A stretch of DNA of 64,000 nt from Clostridia bacterium (GCA_017464805.1 JAFTYE010000016.1:306167-370166); one strand, 5' to 3'. Shown: positions 1-9,086, counted from the stretch's first letter. Translations and numbers: made by a program. The notes: generated by a model from the sequence alone, not told the origin.

Positions 1-273
1 CTTCGCATCACCGTGGCAACGGGGGACGCGGCACAAACGGCGATTCTTTACGGTGTGACATCACAGAGCCTTGCGTATCTGCTCGCTTTTCTTGATCGTC
101 ACACCAACCTTCACCCCTCTTGTCGAGCCGACATCGGTGTATATGCCGATTTTATCGGGCAAAAAAGCTCGACAGATTGCGATCTGACCTTTTCCCTGCG
201 TGTTTATCAGCTCATCCATCTCGGGGTGAAATTCGCGTGGGTATTCCTTTCCAAAAAGTCCAAGGCAAAATAA
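1..273 (+). CDS. DUF2953 family protein, C-terminal part (cut by window edge)
   Basis: The reading frame is open from the first base and ends at TAA 271-273, so this is the 3' end of a gene that starts outside the window. The visible 90 residues include the phrase ATGDAAQTAILYG followed by a hydrophobic stretch and a basic tail ending KKSKAK. This resembles the C-terminal part of DUF2953 (YtfI-type) proteins. In Firmicutes that gene lies directly before gerW/ytfJ, which is exactly what follows here after 16 bases. The function of DUF2953 is not well established; its context is sporulation. A GTG at 13 is internal and is not a credible start. Confidence 0.75.
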   Translation, partial: LRITVATGDAAQTAILYGVTSQSLAYLLAFLDRHTNLHPSCRADIGVYADFIGQKSSTDCDLTFSLRVYQLIHLGVKFAWVFLSKKSKAK

Positions 274-289
274 AAAGGAGGCATGTATC

Positions 290-772
290 ATGTCCGAGAA
301 CAAAATCAGCGAAATCATCCGCACCTCTCTTGAAAAGATCAAGGGCCTTGCCGATGCCGAAACGGTGATCGGCCATCCTATCGAGACCCCGAACGGCACC
401 ACGGTGATCCCCGTATCGAAGGTTTCCGTCGGCTTTGCCTCCGGCGGCATCGATTACAACGATAAAAAAGCACCGCAGACCGCACAGAATTTTGGCGGCG
501 GTGGCGGAACGGGCATGACTGTGACCCCCATCTCCTTTCTCGTTATCAGCGCTGACGGAAGCGTTCAGCTGTTGCCCATTACGAATCCCGCACAGCCCGA
601 CACGGTAGACAAGGTGACCTCGTTTATTGAGCGTTCCCCCGATCTGCTGGAGCGTTTCAAGGCAGTCTTCACTTCCGAAAAGAAGAAAAAGGAAGTCAAG
701 GCAGAAAAGACGGTAGAGGATGGTGAAAAAACCGTCACCGAGGAGCTTATCGTTTCAGAAGAACAGGCATAA
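290..772 (+). CDS. gerW: GerW family sporulation protein (YtfJ)
   Basis: This 160-residue protein fits the GerW/YtfJ family, which affects germination of spores and is made in the forespore in Bacillus. Visible family features are the KISEIIRTSLEKIKGLADAE start, the segment VSVGFASGGIDY, the glycine run FGGGGGTGMTVTPISFLVI and the following VQLLPI. The C-terminus is charged and low in complexity (many K and E), as is common in the family. The start ATG at 290 has an AAAGGAGG ribosome binding site just upstream. It lies between the DUF2953 gene and a dacF-like carboxypeptidase, the usual clostridial order, so the group is probably one operon. Confidence 0.92.
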   Translation: MSENKISEIIRTSLEKIKGLADAETVIGHPIETPNGTTVIPVSKVSVGFASGGIDYNDKKAPQTAQNFGGGGGTGMTVTPISFLVISADGSVQLLPITNPAQPDTVDKVTSFIERSPDLLERFKAVFTSEKKKKEVKAEKTVEDGEKTVTEELIVSEEQA

Positions 773-850
773 TTCTCCACCGTGACGAAGGTATAAGCGA
801 CAAAAAAGCGTATAAACTTCTTCATAAAAACTTCCGCGCGGAGGCGTTTT

Positions 851-1981
851 ATGTTGCATAAATGTGTACGTTTTTTGGCCTGTTTGCTGGCCGTTATATT
901 GTTGGCAGTCGGGCTTGTGTTGCCTTCTGCCGCCGTTTATCCCAGTGTTTCCGGCGAATGCGCTTGCTTGTATTTACCCCAAAAGGATCTGGTGCTGTAC
1001 AACAAAAAAGCGGAACACAGACATCCAATGGCCAGTACAACCAAGATCATGACCGCCCTTGTGGTTCTGTCACATTGTCGCCTTGATGAGGCTGTGACGG
1101 TTTCTGCCGATGCGGTAGGAATCGAGGGCTCTTCCGTCTATCTAAAGGTGGGTGAGGAACAAACTGTCGAAAATCTGCTGTATGCCCTGCTTCTTGCCAG
1201 CGCGAATGATGCCGCGGCGGCTCTTGCCATTCACGTGGCGGGTAGCATCGAGGCATTTGCCGAGCTGATGAACGAGCAGGCGCGCACTCTTTCGCTCTCC
1301 GACACCCATTTTACCAACCCGCACGGCCTGTACGACGAGGCTCATTACACCACAGCAATCGATCTTGCAAGGATCAGTGCGGCGGCGATGGAAAACGAAA
1401 CCTTTGCACGCATTGTTGCCACCAAAAGCAAGGTCATCACCACAGGGGATGGCGAGACGGCGCGAACCTTGCAAAATCATAACAAGCTCCTTCGCTTATA
1501 TGAGGATTGTGTGGGAATCAAAACGGGTTTTACCAAAAAGAGTGGCCGTTGCCTTGTCAGTGCGGCGGAACGAGATGGCATGCGCCTGATCGCGGTCACG
1601 CTGGACGCGCCCGACGATTGGCGTGATCACGCCGCTCTTCTTGATCTCGGTTTTTCACTTTACGAGGGATATACCGTGGCAGACGGCGATCTTCGTTTCG
1701 AGATCCCTGTTGTGGGCGGCACAGCAGAAAGCGTTTCCCTGTCTGCCAAAAATCCTGCAACCGTGGTGTTGCCACAGGGTTCCGACGCCCCTACCCTTTC
1801 CGTAGAGATCAACCGCTTTGCCGTTGCACCTATTCGCGCTGGACAGGTTTTGGGCATGGCATACTACACGGTGAACAAAAAGACGGTTGCAAGAGTGCCG
1901 CTTCTGGCCGAGGAGGGCGTTGCCGTCGAGAAGCGAAAAGAAAATTTATTTGACAAGATCAAACATCTATTCAATTTGTGA
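851..1981 (+). CDS. dacF: D-alanyl-D-alanine carboxypeptidase (DacF-like, S11 family)
   Basis: A serine D,D-carboxypeptidase of 376 residues that trims the terminal D-alanine from peptidoglycan stem peptides at the outer face of the membrane. The N-terminus is a signal peptide or anchor (hydrophobic residues about 8-28). All three penicillin-binding motifs are visible: S62-T-T-K65, S117-A-N119 and K224-T-G226. A C-terminal domain (about 275-376) ends in a short amphipathic basic helix (KRKENLFDKIKHLF) of the kind that ties such enzymes to the membrane. The position between gerW and rluB favours the sporulation-associated DacF/DacB type, but the exact paralogue is an inference. Confidence 0.9.
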   Translation: MLHKCVRFLACLLAVILLAVGLVLPSAAVYPSVSGECACLYLPQKDLVLYNKKAEHRHPMASTTKIMTALVVLSHCRLDEAVTVSADAVGIEGSSVYLKVGEEQTVENLLYALLLASANDAAAALAIHVAGSIEAFAELMNEQARTLSLSDTHFTNPHGLYDEAHYTTAIDLARISAAAMENETFARIVATKSKVITTGDGETARTLQNHNKLLRLYEDCVGIKTGFTKKSGRCLVSAAERDGMRLIAVTLDAPDDWRDHAALLDLGFSLYEGYTVADGDLRFEIPVVGGTAESVSLSAKNPATVVLPQGSDAPTLSVEINRFAVAPIRAGQVLGMAYYTVNKKTVARVPLLAEEGVAVEKRKENLFDKIKHLFNL

Positions 1982-1988
1982 GTGTATC

Positions 1989-2708
1989 ATGGAAAAAATC
2001 AGACTTCAAAAATTCTTTTCCGAGAACGGCGTGATGTCTCGCCGCGCCTGCGAAGCAGAGCTTGAAAAAGGAAATATTGCCATCAACGGCAAGGTGGCGC
2101 GTGTGGGCGACACGGTCGATCCCGAGCGCGACACCATCACCTTTCACGGACAAACGATCCGTCCGCGCAAAAAGAAGTTCACCTATATCATGCTGAACAA
2201 GCCGCGCGGGTACATCACCTCAACAACCGATCCCGAGGGACGCAAATGCGTGACAGAGCTACTGAACGGCGTACACACACGCGTGTATCCCATCGGCCGT
2301 CTTGACCGCGTTTCGGAAGGGCTTCTTTTGCTCACGGACGACGGCACCCTGACCAACCGCTTGACCCATCCGTCCCACAGCATTCCGAAGGTTTACCGTG
2401 TCAAGGTAGCGGGACATCCGACGAAGGAGCAGATCGAGATCCTCGCCTCGCCTTTGAAGATCGATGATTACGTTATCAAGCCGGTGGAGGTGGAGGTCAC
2501 GCCCGAAGAGGTGGATACGGTTTTGCATATGTATCTGTACGAGGGTCGCAACCGACAGATCCGCAAAATGTGCGAGATCGCGGGCATTACCGTCAAGCGG
2601 CTTTCCCGCGTGGCCATCGGCCAGCTACGCCTCAACGGCCTTGCCGTTGGAAAATGGCGGTATCTGGAACAAGAAGAAGTCGATTATCTGTACAAGAGCA
2701 CAAAGTGA
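1989..2708 (+). CDS. rluB: Pseudouridine synthase, RluB/RsuA family
   Basis: This 239-residue enzyme converts uridine to pseudouridine in ribosomal RNA; position 2605 of 23S rRNA is the usual RluB target. An S4 RNA-binding domain occupies about residues 2-60 (RLQKFFSENGVMSRRACE). The catalytic domain follows, with the signature GRLDRVSEGLLLL carrying the catalytic Asp106 and later the YEGRNRQIRKM segment typical of RsuA-type enzymes. The chosen ATG at 1989 begins directly at the S4 domain, 7 bases after the dacF stop; a longer upstream frame overlaps dacF and has no homology-like content. Which rRNA site is modified cannot be settled from sequence alone. Confidence 0.9.
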   Translation: MEKIRLQKFFSENGVMSRRACEAELEKGNIAINGKVARVGDTVDPERDTITFHGQTIRPRKKKFTYIMLNKPRGYITSTTDPEGRKCVTELLNGVHTRVYPIGRLDRVSEGLLLLTDDGTLTNRLTHPSHSIPKVYRVKVAGHPTKEQIEILASPLKIDDYVIKPVEVEVTPEEVDTVLHMYLYEGRNRQIRKMCEIAGITVKRLSRVAIGQLRLNGLAVGKWRYLEQEEVDYLYKSTK

Positions 2709-2715
2709 GGACAAC

Positions 2716-3108
2716 ATGCTGGAAATCAAACCGATACAAAGCAAGGACGAGCAGGCGAGTGCCTGCGCCCGCTGCGCTGTTTCCTACGATCCCGACTGTA
2801 TGGCGTACGCCGCTACGCTTGACGGTGAGTTTTTGGGCGTGGCGCAATTTACGATCGAAAAAAATCACGGACACATCAAAAACGTAACGCTTTTACCGGG
2901 AGTTGAGGATTTTGAGGCGGTCTTTCTGATGGGACGCGCGATGCTCAATTTCATCGACCTGTGCGGCATCCATACCGCCACCTGTGCGTCCGATGCGGCA
3001 AGTGAAACGATCATCAAGGCGATCGGGTTTCAGAAAAATGAAGACGGCGTATTTTGGGCGGACATGACCGACATGTTCGGCGGATGCGGCGGAAAACGAG
3101 AAGAATAA
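2716..3108 (+). CDS. Small GNAT-like acetyltransferase
   Basis: A 130-residue protein starting 7 bases after rluB, with GAGG placed for the ATG at 2716. Its layout (an N-terminal strand-helix, a central YAATLDGEFLGVAQF hairpin, then KNVTLLPG and a helix ending at an IIKAIGFQKNEDGVFWADM segment) resembles a compact GNAT fold. The usual acetyl-CoA loop R/Q-x-x-G-x-G/A is not clear, so catalytic activity is uncertain. It is rich in cysteine for its size and ends in FGGCGGKREE. It is the last gene before a strong terminator. The substrate is unknown. Confidence 0.7.
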   Translation: MLEIKPIQSKDEQASACARCAVSYDPDCMAYAATLDGEFLGVAQFTIEKNHGHIKNVTLLPGVEDFEAVFLMGRAMLNFIDLCGIHTATCASDAASETIIKAIGFQKNEDGVFWADMTDMFGGCGGKREE

Positions 3109-3110
3109 AA

Positions 3111-3146
3111 AACGCCCCGACTTTCCACCGAAGTCGGGGCGTTTTC
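3111..3146 (+). terminator. Rho-independent terminator after the rluB operon
   Basis: A perfect 13-bp stem (3111-3123 with 3131-3143) with a 7-base loop is followed by a T run. It lies 2 bases after the stop of the GNAT-like gene. Confidence 0.93.
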
Positions 3147-3239
3147 ACTCAATCGCTGGTGGATATTCCCCACTTCAACCAACGGTGTGTAGACTTCCGC
3201 CGAACGGGTTGTTATACCGGGAACGAAAGGAGGTACACC

Positions 3240-3368
3240 ATGAATCAGGAAAAGATTGGGAGCTCCATCGCACACCGCTACGTGCCGAAGTTCTCCGACG
3301 TTCTGCGGGCGGCGCACACAGGCAGAACGCGATACATGAGATGCCCGAAGTGCCATGAGGTGTCCTGA
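3240..3368 (+). CDS. Small 42-residue protein with C-terminal CPKC motif
   Basis: A short gene of 42 residues. It is supported by a very strong ribosome binding site (AAAGGAGG, 3229-3236) placed for the ATG at 3240, by isolation between two terminators, and by a coherent sequence: MNQEKIGSS start, basic middle, and YMRCPKCHEVS at the C-terminus. The single CPKC pair could hold half a zinc or iron site, so metal binding would need a dimer or a partner. It is not recognised. No convincing promoter was found in 3147-3228. It could be a leader peptide or a small regulatory protein. Confidence 0.6.
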   Translation: MNQEKIGSSIAHRYVPKFSDVLRAAHTGRTRYMRCPKCHEVS

Positions 3369-3409
3369 CAAAAGAAATGCATCAGCGAAGAATAACAAAA
3401 AGTCAATAG

Positions 3410-3442
3410 AAAAAGCTCGGCAGATCACATGCCGAGCTTTTT
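3410..3442. terminator. Bidirectional terminator between the 42-residue gene and mutS2
   Basis: A 13-bp perfect stem (3410-3422 with 3430-3442) with A and T runs on both sides can stop transcripts from the small gene on the plus strand and from mutS2 on the minus strand. Confidence 0.92.
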
Positions 3443-3445
3443 GAT

Positions 3446-5860
3446 TTATTTTAGCTCAACGACCGTGACTCCCATATCGCCTTCTCCGTAGGCGCCGTTA
3501 CGATAGGAAGAAACACGCGGATCGTGATGCAGGTCATTTTGCAGAGAAGCACGCAGAATGCCTGTCCCCTTTCCATGGATGATGCGGACGGACTTGATTC
3601 CTGCGAGAATCGCATCGTCCAGATATTTGTCCACGATGGCCCAGGCTTCCTCGGCATTTTTGCCGCGCACGTCCTGCTCCACGCGGAAATCGGAAAGCGG
3701 GATGCTCGGCTCACGGCGTTTGCCCTTTGAGGAAGTCGGTGTGGCCTGCTTTGTTTTTTTCTCTACCTTTTCATCCCCCTGCAACAAACGCAATCGGGGA
3801 AGCGGAAGCTTGGCCGAGAGGATTCCCGCACGGACGCTGACGTTTCCGTTCTTGTCGGGCAGCTCTACGACCTCGCCCTCTTGCCCAAAGCCAAGCAGAA
3901 AGACACGATCCCCTACCTGCAACGGGCGCGGAAGCGTATAATCCTCATCCTCGACGAAGGCATTCTCTGCCTCATAAATCTCGTCCGAGGTTTCCTGCAT
4001 ACGGGCGCGCATGGCGCGCTTGGTCTCGGCAAGATCGGCGGCGAAGCTACGGTTCTTCTGCTTTTTCTTGACCTCGTCCAGTTGTTTCAGAACAAAATCG
4101 CTGGTGGCGCGGGCACTTTCCAAAACCTGCCGCGCTTTATTTCTCTCTTTTTCGGCTTCTTTCTCAGTTTCGGCAATCTTGTCACGAAGCTCGCGTTCAG
4201 CCTTCCGCTTGAATGCCTCGTATTCCGCGCGCAGGCGGGCGGCCTCCTCGCGATTTTTTTCCATTTCCTTGCGGCTCTCTTCCAGTTTGTCAATCACGTT
4301 TTCGAACTTCTTACTGCTGCCGGAAACGAGCTTTTGCGCGGCCGCGATGATCTCGGGTGAAAGGCCGAGCTTTTCGGAGATAGCGAAGGCGTTCGATTTG
4401 CCCGGTGTTCCCACGATCAGACGATAGGTGGGGCGCAGGGTTTCGATATCGAATTCACAGGAAGCATTGCAGACGCCCTCTGTTTCCAGAGCGTAGGCCT
4501 TTAACTCTGCGTAGTGAGTGGTAGCGGCGGTCAGCGCACCCTTTTCGCGCACGTGTTCAAGCACGGCATTGGCAAGGGCGGCACCTTCCACAGGGTCGGT
4601 TCCCGAGCCAAGCTCATCGAACAAAACGAGCGAGTGTTCCCTGACCTGCTCCAAAATGGACACGATATTGACCATGTGCGAGGAGAAGGTGGAAAGCGAC
4701 TGCTCGATGCTCTGCTCATCACCGATATCCACCAAGACGTCCGAGAAGATTCCCATGACGGAGTTTTCGGATGCAGGAATCTGAAGGCCTGATTGCGTCA
4801 TTAAGGCGAACAGACCGATGGTTTTGAGGGATACGGTCTTACCGCCCGTATTCGGACCTGTGATGACCAGGGTGCGGTAATCGCGGCCAAGGGCGACGTC
4901 GATCGGCACGACGGTATCGGGGGCAAGCAAGGGGTGTCTTGCGCGGCGCAGATCCACAATCGGCTCCTTGGTCAGGATAGGCATTTCGGCGCGCATGTGC
5001 TCGGCAAGCGAGGCACAAGAGAAAACGAAGGCAAGCTCCGTGATGGCATGATAATCCGACAAGATCGTGCCCGAGCATTCAGCACATTGGGCGGACAGCG
5101 TACAAAGGATGCGTTCGATCTCTTTTTCTTCCTTGTTTTCGAGCAAGCGAAGCTCGTTGTTTGCTTCCACGACCCCCATCGGCTCCACAAAAACGGTTGC
5201 GCCCGATGAGGAGGTATCGTGAATAAGCCCTTTGATCTCGTTGCGATATTCGGCCTTTACGGGGATGACGTAACGGCCGTCACGGGTGGTGACCAGCGTT
5301 TCCTGCAAATATTTGGCATAAGAGCCGCCAACGTACTTTTGAAGAGTTTCCTTCACGCGGTTAGCGGCAGTCCGCATCTTTCGGCGGATGTCGGCCAACT
5401 CGGGGCTTGCCTCGTCTGCGATCACGTCCTCCGAAAGGATGGTATGTGTGATCCTGGTTTCCAACACGCGGTTGAGAAGAAGCCGTTCAAAAAGGGGCTT
5501 TAGGCTCCCCGCCTGCGCACGGTCGTTTTTGTCATTCTGATAATCGTCAAGAGTGCGGGCGGTAAACAAGACCGCGGCGATCTGCAAAAGCTCACGCGGT
5601 GAGAGCATCGCTCCCTTTTCCGCGCGTTCCACGGCATCGCGGATGTCCTTTACACCCGAAAAAGGCGGATAGCCCTTCATGGCGAGCAGACGCTTCGCGT
5701 CTGCCGTTTTTCTTTGACGAAGAAAGACGGTGTCAAAATCATCGCTTGGTACGAGGGTCAGGGCCATGTCGCGCGCGCCATCGGTGAGGGCACGATCCGC
5801 GAGCAGGGCGATCACTTTGTCGTATTCCAAGGTGGACAGGGTCTTTTGCGTATATAACAT
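3446..5860 (-). CDS. mutS2: Endonuclease MutS2
   Basis: An 804-residue MutS2, a branched-DNA/ribosome-associated ATPase that limits recombination and, in Bacillus, acts on collided ribosomes. The order is a MutS core and clamp (about 1-310), an ATPase domain with Walker A GPNTGGKTVSLK and Walker B-signature DELGSGTDPVEG, a long charged coiled coil (about 510-620), and a C-terminal Smr nuclease domain (about 725-804) with HGKGTG. The first Smr motif reads EQDVRG, where LDLRG is usual. The start at 5860 has GGAG 7 bases upstream. It is the last gene of the yqfC-to-mutS2 operon. Confidence 0.95.
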   Translation of the reverse strand: MLYTQKTLSTLEYDKVIALLADRALTDGARDMALTLVPSDDFDTVFLRQRKTADAKRLLAMKGYPPFSGVKDIRDAVERAEKGAMLSPRELLQIAAVLFTARTLDDYQNDKNDRAQAGSLKPLFERLLLNRVLETRITHTILSEDVIADEASPELADIRRKMRTAANRVKETLQKYVGGSYAKYLQETLVTTRDGRYVIPVKAEYRNEIKGLIHDTSSSGATVFVEPMGVVEANNELRLLENKEEKEIERILCTLSAQCAECSGTILSDYHAITELAFVFSCASLAEHMRAEMPILTKEPIVDLRRARHPLLAPDTVVPIDVALGRDYRTLVITGPNTGGKTVSLKTIGLFALMTQSGLQIPASENSVMGIFSDVLVDIGDEQSIEQSLSTFSSHMVNIVSILEQVREHSLVLFDELGSGTDPVEGAALANAVLEHVREKGALTAATTHYAELKAYALETEGVCNASCEFDIETLRPTYRLIVGTPGKSNAFAISEKLGLSPEIIAAAQKLVSGSSKKFENVIDKLEESRKEMEKNREEAARLRAEYEAFKRKAERELRDKIAETEKEAEKERNKARQVLESARATSDFVLKQLDEVKKKQKNRSFAADLAETKRAMRARMQETSDEIYEAENAFVEDEDYTLPRPLQVGDRVFLLGFGQEGEVVELPDKNGNVSVRAGILSAKLPLPRLRLLQGDEKVEKKTKQATPTSSKGKRREPSIPLSDFRVEQDVRGKNAEEAWAIVDKYLDDAILAGIKSVRIIHGKGTGILRASLQNDLHHDPRVSSYRNGAYGEGDMGVTVVELK

Positions 5861-5873
5861 CTTTTTTCTCCAA

Positions 5874-6659
5874 TCAATCGCAAACTTGCTTGTAAAAGTC
5901 CAGCGATTTGAATCCTCTTTCCAAATGATTCAAGAGATATTTCTCGGCAGAAGCAGAAAACAAGGGCATGTCCGCCTCATCCAACCGGAAAGACAAGAGT
6001 CTTTGCATCGGACAGACGGAAGCATACAGAAGTGCCGCAAGGGCTGACGATGACAGCGGACAAATAATGCGTGAGGTGCAAATATCCTCGGCCGTCAAGG
6101 GAACGTCGATACCTTCCCCGTTACGATGACATTCCGAGCAAAGAACGACACCGTTCATGATGTCAAGGAAAAAATCACCGTCGGTCCTGCCGCAATAGTG
6201 GCATCCTTGCAGCATCGGCATAAAGCCCAGAATACAGGCGGCTCGCATCTCAAAGGCGGCTTTAATTTTAGGCAGAGGATGTTGACCGTTTGCGGTAGCG
6301 TACAGGGTGTTCAGCACCAGACGCAAAAATTCCTTGTCGGGTGCATTTTCCTCCACCACGTCGTCTGCCACGTCGCAGACGTAGGCGGCAAGGGCCGTGC
6401 GGGCGAGATCAGAACGCAGATCGAAAAAGCTCTCGATCAGACTGACCTCTCGCACCCAGTAGCGGTCGCCCTTTTTGTAGAGGACGTAGCTGCCGTAGCA
6501 AAAAAGCTGTGCCGCCGCCAGATAGCGGCTTTTCAGAACGCGGCTGCCGTTTGCCACGGCGGTGATCTTGCCGTGCTCCTCTGTGAAGATCGTGAGAAGC
6601 TTGTCATTATCCGAAAGGTTGACCGTTCGGATGACAAGCCCCTTTACCTCTGTCAGCAT
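5874..6659 (-). CDS. recO: DNA repair protein RecO
   Basis: A 261-residue RecO, which with RecF and RecR loads RecA on SSB-coated single-stranded DNA. An OB fold lies at the N-terminus (VKGLVIRTVNLSDNDKLLTI), and a zinc site is formed by CHYCGRTDG and VLCSECH in the C-terminal half. It starts 1 base after the era stop and ends 13 bases before mutS2, so it is in the same transcript. The length is normal for the family. Confidence 0.94.
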   Translation of the reverse strand: MLTEVKGLVIRTVNLSDNDKLLTIFTEEHGKITAVANGSRVLKSRYLAAAQLFCYGSYVLYKKGDRYWVREVSLIESFFDLRSDLARTALAAYVCDVADDVVEENAPDKEFLRLVLNTLYATANGQHPLPKIKAAFEMRAACILGFMPMLQGCHYCGRTDGDFFLDIMNGVVLCSECHRNGEGIDVPLTAEDICTSRIICPLSSSALAALLYASVCPMQRLLSFRLDEADMPLFSASAEKYLLNHLERGFKSLDFYKQVCD

Positions 6660-6660
6660 G

Positions 6661-7545
6661 TTATTCTTCCCGATAGCCGAAATTATTCAGCGTGGCGACA
6701 TTGTCGCGCCACTTTTCCTTTACCTTGACCCACAGATCAAGAAACACCTTCACACCAAAGAACTTTTCAAGATCCTCACGGGCATAGGAGCCGACCGTTT
6801 TCAAGGCAGAACCGCCTTTTCCGACGATGATACCCTTGTGCGATTGCTTCTCGCAATAGATCTCGGCACGGATGCGGAGGATCTTGTCCTCCTCCTTGAA
6901 ATCCTCGATCACCACGGCAACACCGTGAGGGATCTCTTCCTGCAGAGTACGCAAGAGCTTTTCGCGAATGATCTCGGCCACGATCTGACGCTCGGGCTGA
7001 TCGGTGATCTCATCGGGCGAGAAGAAGAAGGGGCCTTCTTCCAAGAACTGTTCACATTCCGAGAGGAGCGTGTCAATTCCCCTTTCGTGCTTGGCACTAA
7101 TCGGCACTACCGCATCAAAGGGGAAGGCATCCGCATATGCTTTGATGGTTTTGGCGATATTAGTCGCATTCACCGTGTCGGTTTTGTTGATAACGAGGAT
7201 AGCGGGTAGCTTTTGTTTACCGAATTGCTCAATCAGCTTTGCCTCGATGTCCCCGACCTCCTCACGCGCTTCGACCACCAAGATGGCGGCATCGACCTCA
7301 CCGATGGCATTTTCGGTGGTCTTGACCATATAATCGCCAAGGCGGGTACGAGGCTGGTGCATACCGGGGGTATCGAGGAAGACGAACTGCGACTCCCCTG
7401 CGGTATGAATGCCCGTGATGCGGTTACGGGTGGTTTGCGGCTTTTTGGATACGATGGCGATCTTTTCGCCAAGGATGGCGTTGAGAAGGGTGGACTTTCC
7501 AACATTCGGTCTGCCGACGATGGCAATAAAGGCGGTCTTTGTCAT
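6661..7545 (-). CDS. era: GTPase Era
   Basis: A 294-residue ribosome-assembly GTPase that binds the 3' end of 16S rRNA. The G motifs are clear: G1 GRPNVGKS at residues 11-18, DTPG, and NKTD. The C-terminal KH domain carries GIIVGKGGSALKTVG. Its ATG overlaps the ybeY stop (ATGA), which indicates translational coupling. Neighbours ybeY and recO are the normal Firmicutes partners, although dgkA and cdd, often present between them, are absent. Confidence 0.97.
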   Translation of the reverse strand: MTKTAFIAIVGRPNVGKSTLLNAILGEKIAIVSKKPQTTRNRITGIHTAGESQFVFLDTPGMHQPRTRLGDYMVKTTENAIGEVDAAILVVEAREEVGDIEAKLIEQFGKQKLPAILVINKTDTVNATNIAKTIKAYADAFPFDAVVPISAKHERGIDTLLSECEQFLEEGPFFFSPDEITDQPERQIVAEIIREKLLRTLQEEIPHGVAVVIEDFKEEDKILRIRAEIYCEKQSHKGIIVGKGGSALKTVGSYAREDLEKFFGVKVFLDLWVKVKEKWRDNVATLNNFGYREE

Positions 7546-8054
7546 AATATGTGTTCTCCATTTTCGAGTATGGCGATGATGTCACGTTGCTTTTGGCACA
7601 TTTCCTCGTCCTCCTCAGGCGAGCGTTCGTGGTCGTAGCCCAAGAGATGCAGGATGGAGTGGACGGTGAGGAAAGCGACCTCACGTAAGAGCGAGTGCCC
7701 GAGCTCCGCGCCTTGCAGGGCGGCACGGTCGAGGTTCAGAACGATATCACCAAGCGGTACGATCTCCTCGGCGACGGGGTCTTCCTCGTCCGCGTCAAAG
7801 ATGGGAAAGGACAACACGTCCGTAGGGGTATCCTTTTCACGGTACTCCCGGTTAAGCTCCCGAATAAAGTCGTCATTACAGAAGGTAACAGATACCTCTG
7901 CACCTGCCTCGAATTGCTCGTAGCGCAACGCTTCGGCAATGGCAAGGCGCACGACGTTTTCGGCTTCACTTGGGACTTTGAGCGTTTCGGGTTCGGTTTC
8001 AAAATACAGAACAAGCTCGTCCGCTTTTTGGTATTTTGACAACTTCATTGTCAT
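7542..8054 (-). CDS. ybeY: Endoribonuclease YbeY
   Basis: A 170-residue zinc-dependent RNase for 16S rRNA 3' processing and quality control. The metal site H132-x3-H136-x5-H142 (HSILHLLGYDH) is intact. The ATG at 8054 overlaps the phoH stop as ATGA and has AAGGAAGG close upstream; a second in-frame ATG two codons on is also possible. It lies between phoH and era, as in most bacteria. Confidence 0.95.
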   Translation of the reverse strand: MTMKLSKYQKADELVLYFETEPETLKVPSEAENVVRLAIAEALRYEQFEAGAEVSVTFCNDDFIRELNREYREKDTPTDVLSFPIFDADEEDPVAEEIVPLGDIVLNLDRAALQGAELGHSLLREVAFLTVHSILHLLGYDHERSPEEDEEMCQKQRDIIAILENGEHIL

Positions 8055-9070
8055 TTTCCTTCCTTTTTCGCGCGATAAGTTGCGGCAGATGTCGCATGCT
8101 CGCGTTCATACTTCTCGTATGCCAAAATGATCTTCTGCACCAGGCGGTGACGCACGACGTCACGCTCGGTGAAGGTATGGATGGCTACATCCTCGATGTT
8201 TTTGAGGATCTTTACGGCAATGCCGAGGCCGCTCTTCTTTCCGAAGGGCAGGTCTGTCTGGGACGGGTCGCCCGTGACCACGATCTTGGAGTTGTTGCCA
8301 AGACGCGTGAGGAACATTTTCATCTGCTCCGGAGTGGTGTTCTGCGCCTCATCGAGAATAATGAAGGAGTCGTCCAGCGTGCGGCCGCGCATGTAGGCAA
8401 GTGGTGCAATCTCGATGGCGTTGCGCTCCAGCTGGCGGTTATAGTTCTCTGCTCCTAGCATCTCAAACAGTGCGTCGTTTAGGGGACGTAGATAAGGATC
8501 AATTTTGTTTTGCAGATCGCCCGGCAAAAAACCGAGCTTTTCGCCTGCCTCGACGGCGGGGCGAGTGAGGATGATACGGTTGACCTGCTTGGCGCGCAGG
8601 GCATCCACCGCCATGGCAACGGCCAAGAAGGTCTTACCCGTACCGGCAGGGCCGATACCGAGAACAAGGGTATTTTTCTTGATGGCCTCGACGTACTTTT
8701 TCTGTCCGACAGTACGCGGCTTGATGGGCTTGCCGCGCGTGGTGATGCAGATGATGTCGTCCTTGAGAGAGTCCAGTTCGTGTTCTTCTCCGTCTGCGAC
8801 CATGGAAAGCACGTAATCGAGCGTTTGTTCGGTCAGGGCATTGCCCGACTGCGCCATGCGGACGAGATATTGCAGGGAGATCGCGGCACGTTCCACCTGC
8901 TGTCTATCCTCACCGTCCACGACGAGTGCATCCCCCATACTATTCTCGGGATGGCGGTTGGAGATGCGCACACCGAACCGTTGTTCTATTCTTCTGGCAT
9001 TTTCGTCACATGTGCCAAAGATCAGCGCGGTCAGTTCCTCCGAATCGACCAGCACAAGCTGTTGAGCCAT
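8051..9070 (-). CDS. phoH: PhoH-like ATPase
   Basis: A 339-residue PhoH/YbeZ-type cytoplasmic ATPase, probably acting with YbeY in RNA metabolism. An N-terminal KH-like part (RRIEQRFGVRISNR) precedes the ATPase domain with Walker A GIGPAGTGKTFLA, a Walker B-type FIILDEAQNT and the sensor VVTGDPSQTDLP. GGAGG lies 10 bases before the ATG at 9070. It follows yqfD after 16 bases in the same operon. Confidence 0.95.
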   Translation of the reverse strand: MAQQLVLVDSEELTALIFGTCDENARRIEQRFGVRISNRHPENSMGDALVVDGEDRQQVERAAISLQYLVRMAQSGNALTEQTLDYVLSMVADGEEHELDSLKDDIICITTRGKPIKPRTVGQKKYVEAIKKNTLVLGIGPAGTGKTFLAVAMAVDALRAKQVNRIILTRPAVEAGEKLGFLPGDLQNKIDPYLRPLNDALFEMLGAENYNRQLERNAIEIAPLAYMRGRTLDDSFIILDEAQNTTPEQMKMFLTRLGNNSKIVVTGDPSQTDLPFGKKSGLGIAVKILKNIEDVAIHTFTERDVVRHRLVQKIILAYEKYEREHATSAATYRAKKEGK

Positions 9071-9086
9071 ATTTTGACTTCCTCCG

